From an uncultured Methanolobus sp. (GTDB lineage: Archaea > Halobacteriota > Methanosarcinia > Methanosarcinales > Methanosarcinaceae), in NCBI RefSeq assembly GCF_963667555.1, contig NZ_OY763421.1:372001-436000 (forward strand): DNA of 64,000 nt, written 5' to 3'. Positions 7,351 through 15,866 of the stretch are shown here, in pieces. How positions within the stretch are numbered: position 1 is the stretch's first letter; each line of letters opens with the position of its first letter. Below the pieces are notes generated by a model. The model was given only the letters and a program-made list of their open reading frames with translations. It searched no databases and had not been told where the DNA came from. The translations under genes and the position numbers were made by a program.

Positions 7351-9099
7351 ATGGGAGATACGGAAAATACTATACGATCAGTAAGCGACATTGATTTTAC
7401 ACCTGTTCAGAAAGTTCACCCATCTCCATCTGACTGGAGAGATGTGTTCATTTATTTTTTACTGGTTGACAGATTCGATAACAATAGCAACAAGTCTAAA
7501 CCTTATGTTCCCTCCGCTAAAATTCAGGAACAGGATATTTCCGAGGGAAAGAAGTTCCAGGGAGGAAACATCAAGGGAATAACCAGAAGACTTGACTACA
7601 TCAAAGGTCTGGGTGCCAGCGCCATATGGCTGAGTCCGGTTTTCAGGAACCGGCAGGATTCAGATGAAAGTTATCATGGTTACGGGATACAGGACTTCCT
7701 GAAGGTGGACGAACGGTTCGGAACCCTGGAGGACCTTCAGGAGCTTGTAAAAGAAGCTCACAGTCGTGATATGTACGTGATCCTTGACATAATTATCAAT
7801 CACACAGGCGACAACTGGGCATATCCCGATGATTATCCGTACTATTACTGGAAAGATGCTCCCGGTCCGTTCGATTTTGGAAACTGGCGTGCTTTTTCGG
7901 AGAGTTCAGAGCCGAGTGCCGTTATGAATGAGAATGATGCTGTCTGGCCACAGGAACTTCAAAATCCTGATTGCTACAAACGCAGAGGCCAGATAACAGA
8001 CTGGAACGATGCTGAACAGGCAGTAAATGGGGATTTCTTCACGCTAAAAGAACTTGATGTACGCAGACCCGATGTCCTTGACACACTTATCAAGGCCTAC
8101 AAGTACTGGATCAAGACGGCGGATATCGATGGTTTTAGAATGGATACTGTAAAGCATCTGGAATCCAGTTCAACAGCCATATTCTGCAATGCCATAAGGG
8201 AATATGCAAAATCCATAGGGAAACACAATTTCTTCATATTTGGAGAGATCGTGGGCGACGACACAACCATACAGAAGTATATAGGACGCAACAGCCGCAT
8301 TCCCGGAACGAATGAGCGTTTTCCATCCCTGGATGCTGCTCTTGATTTTCCTCTGTATTTCGTGCTTGAGGAAGTTATCAAAGGTTTCAGCGATCCTTCA
8401 GTTCTCAGGTACCGCTATGATGCTTTCAGAAACCTCTATACAGACCACGGTGAAGCCGGTCGGTATTTTGTGACCTTTGTGGACAATCATGACCAGATGA
8501 TAAGACCATACCGGCGTTTCATGCATGGTAACAATATATGGCAGCAGGCTGTCCTTGCAATTGTCTATCTGCTGACAAGCCAGGGTATTCCGTGTATCTA
8601 TTATGGAACTGAACAGGGATTTGATGGTGGCGGAGAAGATGATGTTTGCATCAGGGAATGTATGTTCGGCGGAAACTGGGGAGCTTTCAAAACGAAAGGT
8701 TACCATTTCTTTGATGATGCAAATCCCATATACTCATGCATCTCAAAAGTCGCAAAGGTAAGAATGGAAGAGCCTGCACTGCGTTATGGAAGGCAATATT
8801 TCCGTCAGACATCATCCGGTGCTGCAACAGATAACAGTTTCTCTTACCCCACAACCGGAAACTGTACTCTGGCCTACTCACGTATTCTTGATACTACCGA
8901 GATACTCACGGTCATGAATCTCGATTCAGTTCCAAGGGCTGATCATGTTCTCGTAGACGGTAATCTCCATAAAACTGGTGGGGTAATGACCGATCTGCTT
9001 GATCCTGAGAACGAGTATCCCATAGAACGATCAGGCTCACTGACGTTTGTAAAAGTAGCTCTTAAACCTCATTCAGTAGCCATTCTGAAAGAAAAATAG
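7351..9099 (+). CDS. GH13 alpha-amylase family protein
   Basis: 582 residues. The ATG after AAAGGGAGATATAAT is chosen over an in-frame TTG six codons upstream. All four GH13 regions are present: DIIINH (region I), GFRMDTVKH with nucleophile Asp265, FGEIVGDD with acid/base Glu299, and FVDNHD with Asp381. A C-terminal beta domain follows. It hydrolyses or rearranges alpha-1,4-glucans. There is no signal peptide, so it acts in the cytoplasm, probably on the glycogen handled by the directon at 14-30 kb. It is transcribed alone and ends at a shared hairpin with the convergent gene. Exact specificity (amylase, cyclomaltodextrinase or transferase) cannot be settled. Confidence 0.93.
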   Translation: MGDTENTIRSVSDIDFTPVQKVHPSPSDWRDVFIYFLLVDRFDNNSNKSKPYVPSAKIQEQDISEGKKFQGGNIKGITRRLDYIKGLGASAIWLSPVFRNRQDSDESYHGYGIQDFLKVDERFGTLEDLQELVKEAHSRDMYVILDIIINHTGDNWAYPDDYPYYYWKDAPGPFDFGNWRAFSESSEPSAVMNENDAVWPQELQNPDCYKRRGQITDWNDAEQAVNGDFFTLKELDVRRPDVLDTLIKAYKYWIKTADIDGFRMDTVKHLESSSTAIFCNAIREYAKSIGKHNFFIFGEIVGDDTTIQKYIGRNSRIPGTNERFPSLDAALDFPLYFVLEEVIKGFSDPSVLRYRYDAFRNLYTDHGEAGRYFVTFVDNHDQMIRPYRRFMHGNNIWQQAVLAIVYLLTSQGIPCIYYGTEQGFDGGGEDDVCIRECMFGGNWGAFKTKGYHFFDDANPIYSCISKVAKVRMEEPALRYGRQYFRQTSSGAATDNSFSYPTTGNCTLAYSRILDTTEILTVMNLDSVPRADHVLVDGNLHKTGGVMTDLLDPENEYPIERSGSLTFVKVALKPHSVAILKEK

Positions 9100-9134
9100 T
9101 TGAAATATCAAACAAAATATCCAGATACAAAATT

Positions 9135-9158
9135 AAAGTGAATTTGTAAAATTCACTT
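9135..9158. terminator. Bidirectional hairpin terminator
   Basis: Perfect inverted repeat AAAGTGAATTT / AAATTCACTTT with a 2-base loop, T-rich on both sides. It lies between the convergent amylase and zinc-ribbon genes and touches the latter's stop codon. Confidence 0.7.
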
Positions 9159-9497
9159 TTACATTTTTCCCATCATCCATCTTTTAAGGTTGGGAATTAA
9201 TTTCATATTCATGTCCCTTGCTTCTTTTTCAGGCATCATGTCCATTTCGGTCATCATATGTGTGCATTTATTGATCATATCATCCATGCACATATCAGGT
9301 TCAGTGAACTCGCCTTTTTTGTAACAATAGGTACAATAGGTATTGTTCATTGAACCATCCTCATTAGTTCCAAAATCCATATGATCTTTCATTGGCATTC
9401 CGCAGCTCTGGCATAAATTCATATTTTCCATATCCATATCTTCCATATCCATGGATTTCATGTCCATTGAGTTCATTTTCATTGAATTTGTATCCAT
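9159..9497 (-). CDS. Met/Asp-rich protein with zinc-ribbon domain
   Basis: 112 residues. The first 27 are a low-complexity run of about seven MDM/MxM units (for example MDMEDMDMENMNL). Next is a putative zinc-ribbon domain of the PF12674 type, with CQSCGMPM and CTYCYKKGEF as the two Cys pairs, then a helical C-terminus with further Met. The ribosome site GAGGAGTAATA is strong. The family is thought to bind zinc; function is not known. The Met-rich head resembles copper- or silver-binding methionine motifs, so metal binding is a reasonable inference. About 23 of 112 residues are methionine, which is unusual. Monocistronic. Confidence 0.85.
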   Translation of the reverse strand: MDTNSMKMNSMDMKSMDMEDMDMENMNLCQSCGMPMKDHMDFGTNEDGSMNNTYCTYCYKKGEFTEPDMCMDDMINKCTHMMTEMDMMPEKEARDMNMKLIPNLKRWMMGKM

Positions 9498-9724
9498 TAT
9501 TACTCCTCACACTGGTTTATTTTATACTTCACTAGTTGTATATTTTCTTTAGTAAATAAGTAATGGTTTATACTGCTTTAAATGTAAAAGTTACACAAAA
9601 CACAGGAATCAGTAAAAAAATAATGAAAATCACGTAAAAAGATAAAATTAATTTCTATACATGCATTAATTTTCGGTTCTGCAGAAATCCTGCTCACATG
9701 AGTGACATGACTTTGCTCTTTTTC

Positions 9725-10035
9725 AGTTCCAAAACCAAAAACAACCTGTGATCTAAAAACAAAGTAACCATCCGCCGAAGGCGGCACATTCCTATGCTTC
9801 CATGCAGAAGATCATTACATAGTATTGTATTCATACCAATAATTTGCATAAATTCTGAGATAAATGTATTCTAAAGTAAAATGCAGATTATTCTTTTTCC
9901 TCGTCTTATGGGAAAACGCCGGCTTCGCCGTACCCTTCGGGCTCATTCTAGTTATTTATGACCTGTGACAGATCACATTTATTTGATAAAACCAGTTTGA
10001 ATGCCTTAAAGAATTAATGGCAGGAATTCTACAAA
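9725..10035 (+). repeat. Dispersed structured repeat, copy 1
   Basis: First of five related intergenic elements. From the left end: AAAACCAAAAACAAC, then TCTAAAAACAAAGTAACCAT, hairpin CCGCC-GAA-GGCGG (9772-9784), CACATTCC, an AT-rich middle, GGGAAAACGCCGGCTTCGCCG (two hairpins, CCGGCTTCGCCG and CCCTTCGGG, 9917-9940), CTCATTC, and a right end TAATGGCAGGAATTCTACA. It lies between a minus-strand start and a minus-strand stop. No open frame inside. Confidence 0.75.
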
Positions 10036-10071
10036 CCCTTATTCAGGAGCTTTAAATAGAGGTGGTAGTAG

Positions 10072-10320
10072 TTAATTTTCTCTCCCGGAAATATATTCAC
10101 AGTATCCGTAGCTTATAGGCCCTGATTTTGTTATCTCGCAAGGGAATTGTTGGCATTCAAAACAAAGTCTTATGTTGTTGATATACGCACAGTCCGCAAT
10201 CTTGCAGAAGGGGTTGGACTTGGGAATACAACCTGTTTCCCCGTTTGGACATTCTCCTTTTATCATCCTCGGACACTTCTCACATGCAATTCCACATACT
10301 CCGATTCTCATCAGTTTCAT
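10072..10320 (-). CDS. DUF3795 cysteine-rich protein
   Basis: About 82 residues starting at MKLMRIGVCG. The open frame runs 35 codons further but there overlaps the neighbouring gene. Eleven cysteines follow the DUF3795 pattern: GVCGIACEKCP, GECPNGETGC, NPFCKIADC, LCFECQQFPC. This arrangement suggests Zn or Fe-S ligation. The family is widespread in methanogens and clostridia and has no established function. It lies 34 bases downstream of the DUF2149 gene on the same strand and may be co-transcribed with it. Confidence 0.85.
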   Translation of the reverse strand: MKLMRIGVCGIACEKCPRMIKGECPNGETGCIPKSNPFCKIADCAYINNIRLCFECQQFPCEITKSGPISYGYCEYISGREN

Positions 10321-10354
10321 CTCTGTTATTTTATGATATTGATAGATATTGATA

Positions 10355-10717
10355 TTATATACCGGTTGAGTTCCCATCACTTGGAACATAAACAATAGTC
10401 CCATCCGGCAATCTGTAAGCAGCACCCAGATACTCTCCTGCTCCTGTGCCCTTGTTCTCGCTCATATCAAGCACCTGGATAGGCTCGCCGGCTTCTTTGA
10501 TGATCATTTCCATATTCTTCTCACCGGGATTCTTCACAATGGTAATGTTCTCGGTAGGGCTCAGCAGTTCCGGGAGCTGGTAAGACATGACAAGAGCCAC
10601 CAGAAGTGCAACGGAGAACACCATTGCAATGTCAAAGAGGTTCGCAACACCAGTGAGCGGGTTCTGTTCCTCATCTTCATATATCTGATTTCTGCGGTCA
10701 TTACGGCTGCGTCTCAC
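10355..10717 (-). CDS. DUF2149 membrane protein, ExbD/MotB-like partner
   Basis: 120 residues. It has a charged Arg-rich N-terminus (MRRSRNDRRN), a segment NPLTGVANLFDIAMVF leading into a single membrane helix, and a small periplasmic-side domain ending in YRLPDGTIVYVP. The layout is that of ExbD/TolR-type energy transducers and matches DUF2149. It starts with GTG overlapping the stop of the upstream channel gene by four bases (GTGA), which means translational coupling. Probable partner of the ExbB-like channel. What the pair drives at the archaeal surface is unknown; adjacency to the S-layer gene is suggestive only. Confidence 0.82.
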   Translation of the reverse strand: MRRSRNDRRNQIYEDEEQNPLTGVANLFDIAMVFSVALLVALVMSYQLPELLSPTENITIVKNPGEKNMEMIIKEAGEPIQVLDMSENKGTGAGEYLGAAYRLPDGTIVYVPSDGNSTGI

Positions 10718-11337
10718 TCTTTAGCCTCCAGTGTGTCAAGGATATAATCAATATCAGCCATATCCTGCCAGTACCATCTTTTCCTTATCTGAGTAAGCAC
10801 GTATCCGATGCTGCCTGCAAAAAGTCCGATGACGGTTGTTGCGAATGCTATCATCAGGTTGTTAGCAAGCTCCTCGATATTACCCTGTGAAAGGCCGATA
10901 AGTGCTGGTCCAAGCGGAATTAATGTTCCCATAAGTCCTACCATTGGTGAGATGGTTGCAACGATCCTGGTCTGTTCCAGTCTTTTTGCCATCTTTATTT
11001 CGTGTTTCTGAACTATCCACTCAAATGACAGAATATTCCCTTTTTCAATATGTTCTGCAGCACTAAATGCAAAGCTTTTCACCAGGAAGTTCTGTTTGAG
11101 AAGTCTGAGTGAGCTTGCAGCCTTTTCATAATCCTTGTTAAGCATATGCTTGCGGGTGCTGCAGCAGCAAAGTTCAAGATTTTCGGAGTCCTGCTTTCGT
11201 TTCATTAGTTCAGAAACGAACTCTCCTATTAGTATCAGAGAATAAACTGCAAGCAGTATCAGTGTTATTATCACCGGGTACAGAAGTGTTGATGAGAATA
11301 GGTAGAGTATGTCAAAGATATAGGAAGTAATGTCCAT
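10714..11337 (-). CDS. MotA/TolQ/ExbB proton-channel family protein
   Basis: 207 residues with three predicted membrane helices (near 12-35, 118-145, 160-185). The family core is ARLEQTRIVATISPMVGLMGTLIPLGPAL, where the TISPMVGLMGT motif lines the ion path (positions 110-138, not spelled further). The protein converts an ion gradient into mechanical work with an ExbD-like partner, here the overlapping DUF2149 gene. No motor or TonB gene is nearby. It ends with the four-base overlap described for its neighbour. Size and topology are normal. Confidence 0.88.
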   Translation of the reverse strand: MDITSYIFDILYLFSSTLLYPVIITLILLAVYSLILIGEFVSELMKRKQDSENLELCCCSTRKHMLNKDYEKAASSLRLLKQNFLVKSFAFSAAEHIEKGNILSFEWIVQKHEIKMAKRLEQTRIVATISPMVGLMGTLIPLGPALIGLSQGNIEELANNLMIAFATTVIGLFAGSIGYVLTQIRKRWYWQDMADIDYILDTLEAKE

Positions 11338-11483
11338 TTTGATGCCTTCTTTAAATCCTGTTTTAGAGCGTAGAGTAATCTGACTATATAAATACTCAAT
11401 TACTTAAGTCTCTCTGTCAGTATAAAAAATAATTAATCAATAATAAAAACAACTCAAAATGAGACTCGATAAAAAGAAGGTAA

Positions 11484-11505
11484 GTACCTGCAAAAAAGCA
11501 GGTAC
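11484..11505 (-). terminator. Hairpin terminator of the S-layer gene
   Basis: Perfect 8-bp stem GTACCTGC/GCAGGTAC with a 6-base loop, about 35 bases after the stop on the transcribed strand and followed by CTTCTTTTT. Typical of a highly expressed gene. Confidence 0.7.
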
Positions 11506-11539
11506 AATTAAATTTTAGATACTTTGTTTATTTATCCGT

Positions 11540-14161
11540 TTATTTGTTCTCTTTCCTGCGTATAAGCATTGCAACAGCGATGAAAGCCAGTACAGACACA
11601 AGAATTCCAGGTCCTGGAATTGAGCTCTTTTCAACAGTAAAGCTTGCTGTAGAGCTGCCAATCTGTACCTGATAGGTGCCTGCTTCATCTTCTGATACAG
11701 TGAATGTCAGAGTGGATGATTCGCCAGTATCAAGTGAAACACTCTGTGAACTCACAGTTGTTCCATTGATCATCAGTCCGACATCCTTGTCACCTGCCGC
11801 GGTTCCGGTGTTTGTTACGTCCACAGTTACGGTAACATCTTCACCGGTCTTTACAAGAATGGGGCTTACCTGGAGGTTTGAGTATGAGAACTTTGCTTCC
11901 AGGGCAAGTACTTCAAGGTTCAGCTCCGCATCAAGATAATTGCTTGCTGAAGTTGACAGCTTGTGCATACCTGTTTCCTTTACAGTGTAAGTTACAGTAC
12001 CGTCAGCATTAGTGCTTCCTATGAGCTTGCTGTCATAGTAGACCTCTACATCCTCTACAGCATCGCCGCCAATCGCAGTCATCACTGAAATGGTGATGGT
12101 GTCTTCTTCAACCACAGTTTCAGGTGAAACTTCGATTACAAGTTTCTTTGTTGCATCATCGGAAGAGATAACTTCCACCTTCTCACTTGCAGAAACGTAT
12201 CCATCCTTTTCAGCAGTTACAGTGAAGGTGCCGGCAGTACCAGGTGTGTACGAAATTGTACCGTCAGTACTTGTAGTTCCAGCTTCATCATCTCCGAACA
12301 TCACAGTAGCACCACTTACAGCGGCTCCTCTTGATGTGATCTCAATCTCTATCTTTTCATCTTCTTTCAGAACAGAGTCCATTTCAATGGTAAGGGATTG
12401 TGTAGGTACTGTGGAAACTTCCACGAAAGGATAGTAGCGTACATCACCGGAATCTGCAACGTTGAATGAGATGTCACCCATAATGTCAATGGTCTTTCCT
12501 CTTGAAAGTGAGATCGAGTCTTCATTCTTAAGGACTATCTCATCGGATGAGAAACTTGTAACTTTCATCTCACCGAACTTTTCGTCATCTTCTACCTCTA
12601 CAAGGTCTTCTGATATCTGGAAGATACCTTCAATGAATACAGCATTTGTCTCGGTACCCTGGAATATCTCATCGAAGTGCACCACTATTATAGGTACATT
12701 GTCCACAGAACCAATGTCTTTTTCGTAAACATAGTCATCATTTGAGGACACAATACTGGTATCAATGTCATCCCCATTCTGCAAGAGATTTACCATAACA
12801 CTGTCACCATTTGTATCAACTTCTACAACAGCGAGCTCATATCCGTCTTCCAGTATAAGTGATGAGCCAGAGTAAAGTGAAGTTTTACTGTCATCATCAA
12901 TGAGTACTTTTGAGAGCTTGCCATCAGAGAGCAGGCTTACATCATCGGTAAATTCATTGTCAGGATATCCTGCGAAGTATTTCTCAGCCATGAAACCGAC
13001 AACCTGGAAGTCTCCCCAGTCACCGTGCTCAAAGCTTACATCAAGTGGTACACTCCTGTAAACCAGGTCCCCGTCATCGATTGTCCTTCCGTTGAGATCC
13101 TTTATTTCAAGGGATTCGGTTCCAACGCCTTCATCAATGTTGTAGTAGAAACCTTCAAAGTTAAGTGGTGTCCAGGTGAGTTTCTCATCTTCTGCCACTG
13201 TTCCTCTGAGTTCATAGGTTCCCGGGTCAGACATGTCAAGTATAGGTCCAAATCTCAGGGTGCTGTCATCTGCAACGATGAACTTCAGTTTACCCATTAT
13301 ACTGACAGTGTTACCTTTTCCAAGAGTGATACCGTCAGAGTTCTCCATTGTTATCTCGTCAGAGCTCAGGGTTTTGACTTCCATCTTTCCGAATGAATCC
13401 CCTGATTCAAGTTCAACATAGTCTTCAGAAATCTGGAATACTCCTTCCACAAACACTGCGTTAGTTTCGGTACCCTGGAATATGTTGTTGAAGTGTACAA
13501 CGATTATCGGAACTTCGTCATCGGTTCCAAGTTCTTTCTCATATACATAATCGTCATCTGCAGATACTATGCTGGTGTCGAGTTCGTCTCCATCCTGTGA
13601 GAGGGTAACCATTACGCTGTCACCATTCAGGTCTACTTCCACAACTTCAAGTTCATATCCTTCTTCAAGAATAAGTGAGGAACCTGAATAAAGTGATACT
13701 TTTTCATCATCGTCAAGCAGCACTTTTGAAAGTATGCCGTCTGATATCAGGCTGACACTGTCATCTGCAAAATCCGTATCATCGGTATATCCTGCAAAGT
13801 ATCTCTCTGCCATAAATCCAATAACCTGGTACGAACCCCAGTCACCATGTTCAAAATCAGTATCTATTGGTGTTGTTGTGTACTCAAGGTCACCGTCTCC
13901 AATGCTCCTGTCGCTGTCACTGTCAAGGGTAATAGTGAGTGTTTCTGAACCCACACCGGAGTCAAGGTCATAGTAGAATCCTGAATAGCTCAGGGCTGTC
14001 CATGTGTATTCAAGGGACAGATTCTCATCTGCATCCCATATTCTGTTTCCTGTACTGTTATTTGCTGCCATGGCAGTGCTTGTCAATAATGCCACTGCGA
14101 TCAGTAATAACATGGGCTTAAAAGCCAAGCTCTTATAAGGTTTATTTTTCATTTTCATCAT
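11540..14161 (-). CDS. S-layer protein with two DUF1608 domains, Ig-like and CARDB modules
   Basis: 873 residues. Signal peptide (PMLLLIAVALLTSTAMA), then two tandem S_layer_MA/DUF1608 domains at about 38-320 and 325-595. They are close internal repeats: each has a FEHGDWG...VxGFMAExYFAGY block and an EDGYELxVVEVDxNGDSVMV block. Next come two PEGA/Ig-like modules (about 600-765), a CARDB-like module (about 770-845), and a tail IPGPG + hydrophobic helix + RRKENK, a PGF-CTERM-like sorting signal. The standard methanosarcinal S-layer protein is near 670 residues, so the extra C-terminal modules are notable. Strong ribosome site GGGGGAATTAT. Probably a major or alternative envelope protein forming the hexagonal lattice. 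Confidence 0.93.
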   Translation of the reverse strand: MMKMKNKPYKSLAFKPMLLLIAVALLTSTAMAANNSTGNRIWDADENLSLEYTWTALSYSGFYYDLDSGVGSETLTITLDSDSDRSIGDGDLEYTTTPIDTDFEHGDWGSYQVIGFMAERYFAGYTDDTDFADDSVSLISDGILSKVLLDDDEKVSLYSGSSLILEEGYELEVVEVDLNGDSVMVTLSQDGDELDTSIVSADDDYVYEKELGTDDEVPIIVVHFNNIFQGTETNAVFVEGVFQISEDYVELESGDSFGKMEVKTLSSDEITMENSDGITLGKGNTVSIMGKLKFIVADDSTLRFGPILDMSDPGTYELRGTVAEDEKLTWTPLNFEGFYYNIDEGVGTESLEIKDLNGRTIDDGDLVYRSVPLDVSFEHGDWGDFQVVGFMAEKYFAGYPDNEFTDDVSLLSDGKLSKVLIDDDSKTSLYSGSSLILEDGYELAVVEVDTNGDSVMVNLLQNGDDIDTSIVSSNDDYVYEKDIGSVDNVPIIVVHFDEIFQGTETNAVFIEGIFQISEDLVEVEDDEKFGEMKVTSFSSDEIVLKNEDSISLSRGKTIDIMGDISFNVADSGDVRYYPFVEVSTVPTQSLTIEMDSVLKEDEKIEIEITSRGAAVSGATVMFGDDEAGTTSTDGTISYTPGTAGTFTVTAEKDGYVSASEKVEVISSDDATKKLVIEVSPETVVEEDTITISVMTAIGGDAVEDVEVYYDSKLIGSTNADGTVTYTVKETGMHKLSTSASNYLDAELNLEVLALEAKFSYSNLQVSPILVKTGEDVTVTVDVTNTGTAAGDKDVGLMINGTTVSSQSVSLDTGESSTLTFTVSEDEAGTYQVQIGSSTASFTVEKSSIPGPGILVSVLAFIAVAMLIRRKENK

Positions 14162-14268
14162 ATAATTCCCCCTAATTCTGTTTTTGAATGAGCATTTAAT
14201 TTATTGAGTTTTACCTATATCAAATTACTCCGGGACTTTTAATAATTTGTTACGGATGTGCTAAAATT

Positions 14269-14344
14269 AAAAAAATGAGTCTGCTTTATTTGCCAGACTC
14301 TGAACGTGAGAAAAGATAACCTGAGGTTTTTCTCATGCCTCAGG
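14269..14344 (-). terminator. Double hairpin terminator of the glycogen directon
   Basis: Two inverted repeats follow the last gene: CCTGAGG/CCTCAGG (14320-14344) and GAGTCTG/CAGACTC (14277-14300). The second is followed on the minus strand by ATTTTTTT. This looks like the end of the long transcript from 29.8 kb. Confidence 0.65.
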
Positions 14345-14366
14345 AAATTAAAATGTCAGATCGTGC

Positions 14367-14579
14367 TTATTTCAACATTAAAGACCATGAATTTCCATTC
14401 TTGGTCATGCATATCTTGTCTTCCCTTGAAAGCCAGCCGATAGCCATGAATGTCATCTGTTGATCATATCCATTATCCTTAAGGTGGCTTTTCAGGTTTG
14501 CCATATTGGATTCCCCATTCTCAAGCAGCCTGTAAACACAACCTGCCGCTTCACCTATACTTAAACACATTTCGTCCAT
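14367..14579 (-). CDS. Winged-helix protein, DUF2582 type
   Basis: 70 residues matching the small DUF2582 winged helix-turn-helix family: SIGEAAGCVYRLL, then NLKSHLKDNG, then MAIGWLSREDKI and a terminal beta hairpin. The family is assumed to bind DNA but has no defined targets. It is the last gene of the directon, nine bases after the glycosyltransferase, so it could be a local regulator. Ribosome site GAAGTGATAAT. The archaeal members I know of are similarly short. Confidence 0.8.
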   Translation of the reverse strand: MDEMCLSIGEAAGCVYRLLENGESNMANLKSHLKDNGYDQQMTFMAIGWLSREDKICMTKNGNSWSLMLK

Positions 14580-14588
14580 ATTATCACT

Positions 14589-15758
14589 TCATTCAATTTT
14601 GTTATAAACGTCAACCGTGTTTCGTGCAATGGTATCCCAGCTGAATTTGGTTTTCACAAGTTTCTTTCCGTTAGAACCCATGCTTGGTGTTCGTGAATCC
14701 AGGCCATCGAGTGCGTAGTTAATTCCCCATGCAATCGAATCCGGATTCCTGTAACTCAGGATGCCATTCTGGAAATTATCCACGATTTTAACTGCATCCG
14801 TAGCAACCACTGCCTTTGTTGCGTCCCATGATTCGAGCACCACAATTCCAAAAGGCTCGTTCCTGCTCGGGACACACGTCATATCGCATGCATTAGTCCA
14901 GTCTTTGAGTACGTCATCGGATGAATACCCTAAGAAATGACATGAATTTCCAATATTAAGATCACTGGCAAGGTTCTGGCAATATGATCTCATCTCGCCC
15001 TCGCCGATAAATACAAAATGTGCTCCCCAGTTGTTCCCATCAAGAACTTTGGGAATAGCTTTTACCAGCAGGTCCGGTCCTTTCTGATAGTGCATCCTGC
15101 CTGTGAAAAGTACGACAGGTGCGTAAGGATGGATGCCATAGTCTTTCTTGACAGAGCCTGCATCAACATCTTTCTCCATTTTACCCGGAGAGATGCCGTT
15201 GGGGATAACGGATACTTTATAATCAGGGATACTGTAGAGATCCTGAACTTCACTTTTGAAATTGTCCGAAGTAATGATCACCTGTGAGCTCTCAAAACCT
15301 CCAAGCCATTCCCTATGGGAAACATCATGGGCTGTAGGTGAGTTCACGTGGACATTTCCGTTTCGTCCCCATTCAGTACTATGGTATGTCATTACGTATT
15401 GTTTTCCAAGCCCGTATTTGATGCGGTTCAAAACATTTACCGGATGCCAGTCATGTCCGTGGATCACATCGAAATCCCCGAAATCCTTTGAAACCTGGAT
15501 GAAACGCGAATACATAGCATCGCACATTTTGTTCATCTGGGCAAGAATATCTCCCGACTCGTCAAAATTACATCTCTGGTAATGAACGCCGTTTATTTCA
15601 TCGTAATCCCGGTACCATGCACTACGGGTAAAAATATGGACTTCATGTCCTAATTTAGCAAGCTGTTCTGATAATTCTGTCACATGGGGTGCCAGTCCGC
15701 CGACCTTTGCCGAATGGAGACTTTCCCATGAGAACATTGCAATTCTCATAGATTCCAT
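14589..15758 (-). CDS. GT4/GT5-type glycosyltransferase, glycogen synthase-like (paralogue 1)
   Basis: 389 residues. N-terminal motif MRIAMFSWESL...GGLAPHVTELSEQLAKLGHEVHIFTR (acceptor domain, abbreviated), middle IHGHDWHPVNV, and donor domain VLFTGRMHYQKGPDLL with the EX7E-like NEPFGIVVLESW. These are retaining GT-B enzymes that use ADP- or UDP-glucose, and such proteins are common in archaeal glycogen clusters. The ATG three codons into the longest frame is used because it lines up with the paralogue at 26.0 kb; a further ATG three codons on is also possible. Roughly 60 percent identity to that paralogue by eye. Exact linkage made is unknown. Confidence 0.88.
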   Translation of the reverse strand: MESMRIAMFSWESLHSAKVGGLAPHVTELSEQLAKLGHEVHIFTRSAWYRDYDEINGVHYQRCNFDESGDILAQMNKMCDAMYSRFIQVSKDFGDFDVIHGHDWHPVNVLNRIKYGLGKQYVMTYHSTEWGRNGNVHVNSPTAHDVSHREWLGGFESSQVIITSDNFKSEVQDLYSIPDYKVSVIPNGISPGKMEKDVDAGSVKKDYGIHPYAPVVLFTGRMHYQKGPDLLVKAIPKVLDGNNWGAHFVFIGEGEMRSYCQNLASDLNIGNSCHFLGYSSDDVLKDWTNACDMTCVPSRNEPFGIVVLESWDATKAVVATDAVKIVDNFQNGILSYRNPDSIAWGINYALDGLDSRTPSMGSNGKKLVKTKFSWDTIARNTVDVYNKIE

Positions 15759-15866
15759 AATTCCCACACACTTTTGTAATAAAACCCAAAATTACATATT
15801 TTAATGAATTTAAACTTTCATAAAGATTGCGTATGAAATCTTTAAAATAATATATTTACCTTATTT

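Noticed and set aside
10036..10071. AACTACTACCACCTC on the minus strand after the DUF3795 gene as a third small RNA of the ACCTCC type
   Set aside because: No TATA box or enclosing stem around it; the similarity is a short pyrimidine run.
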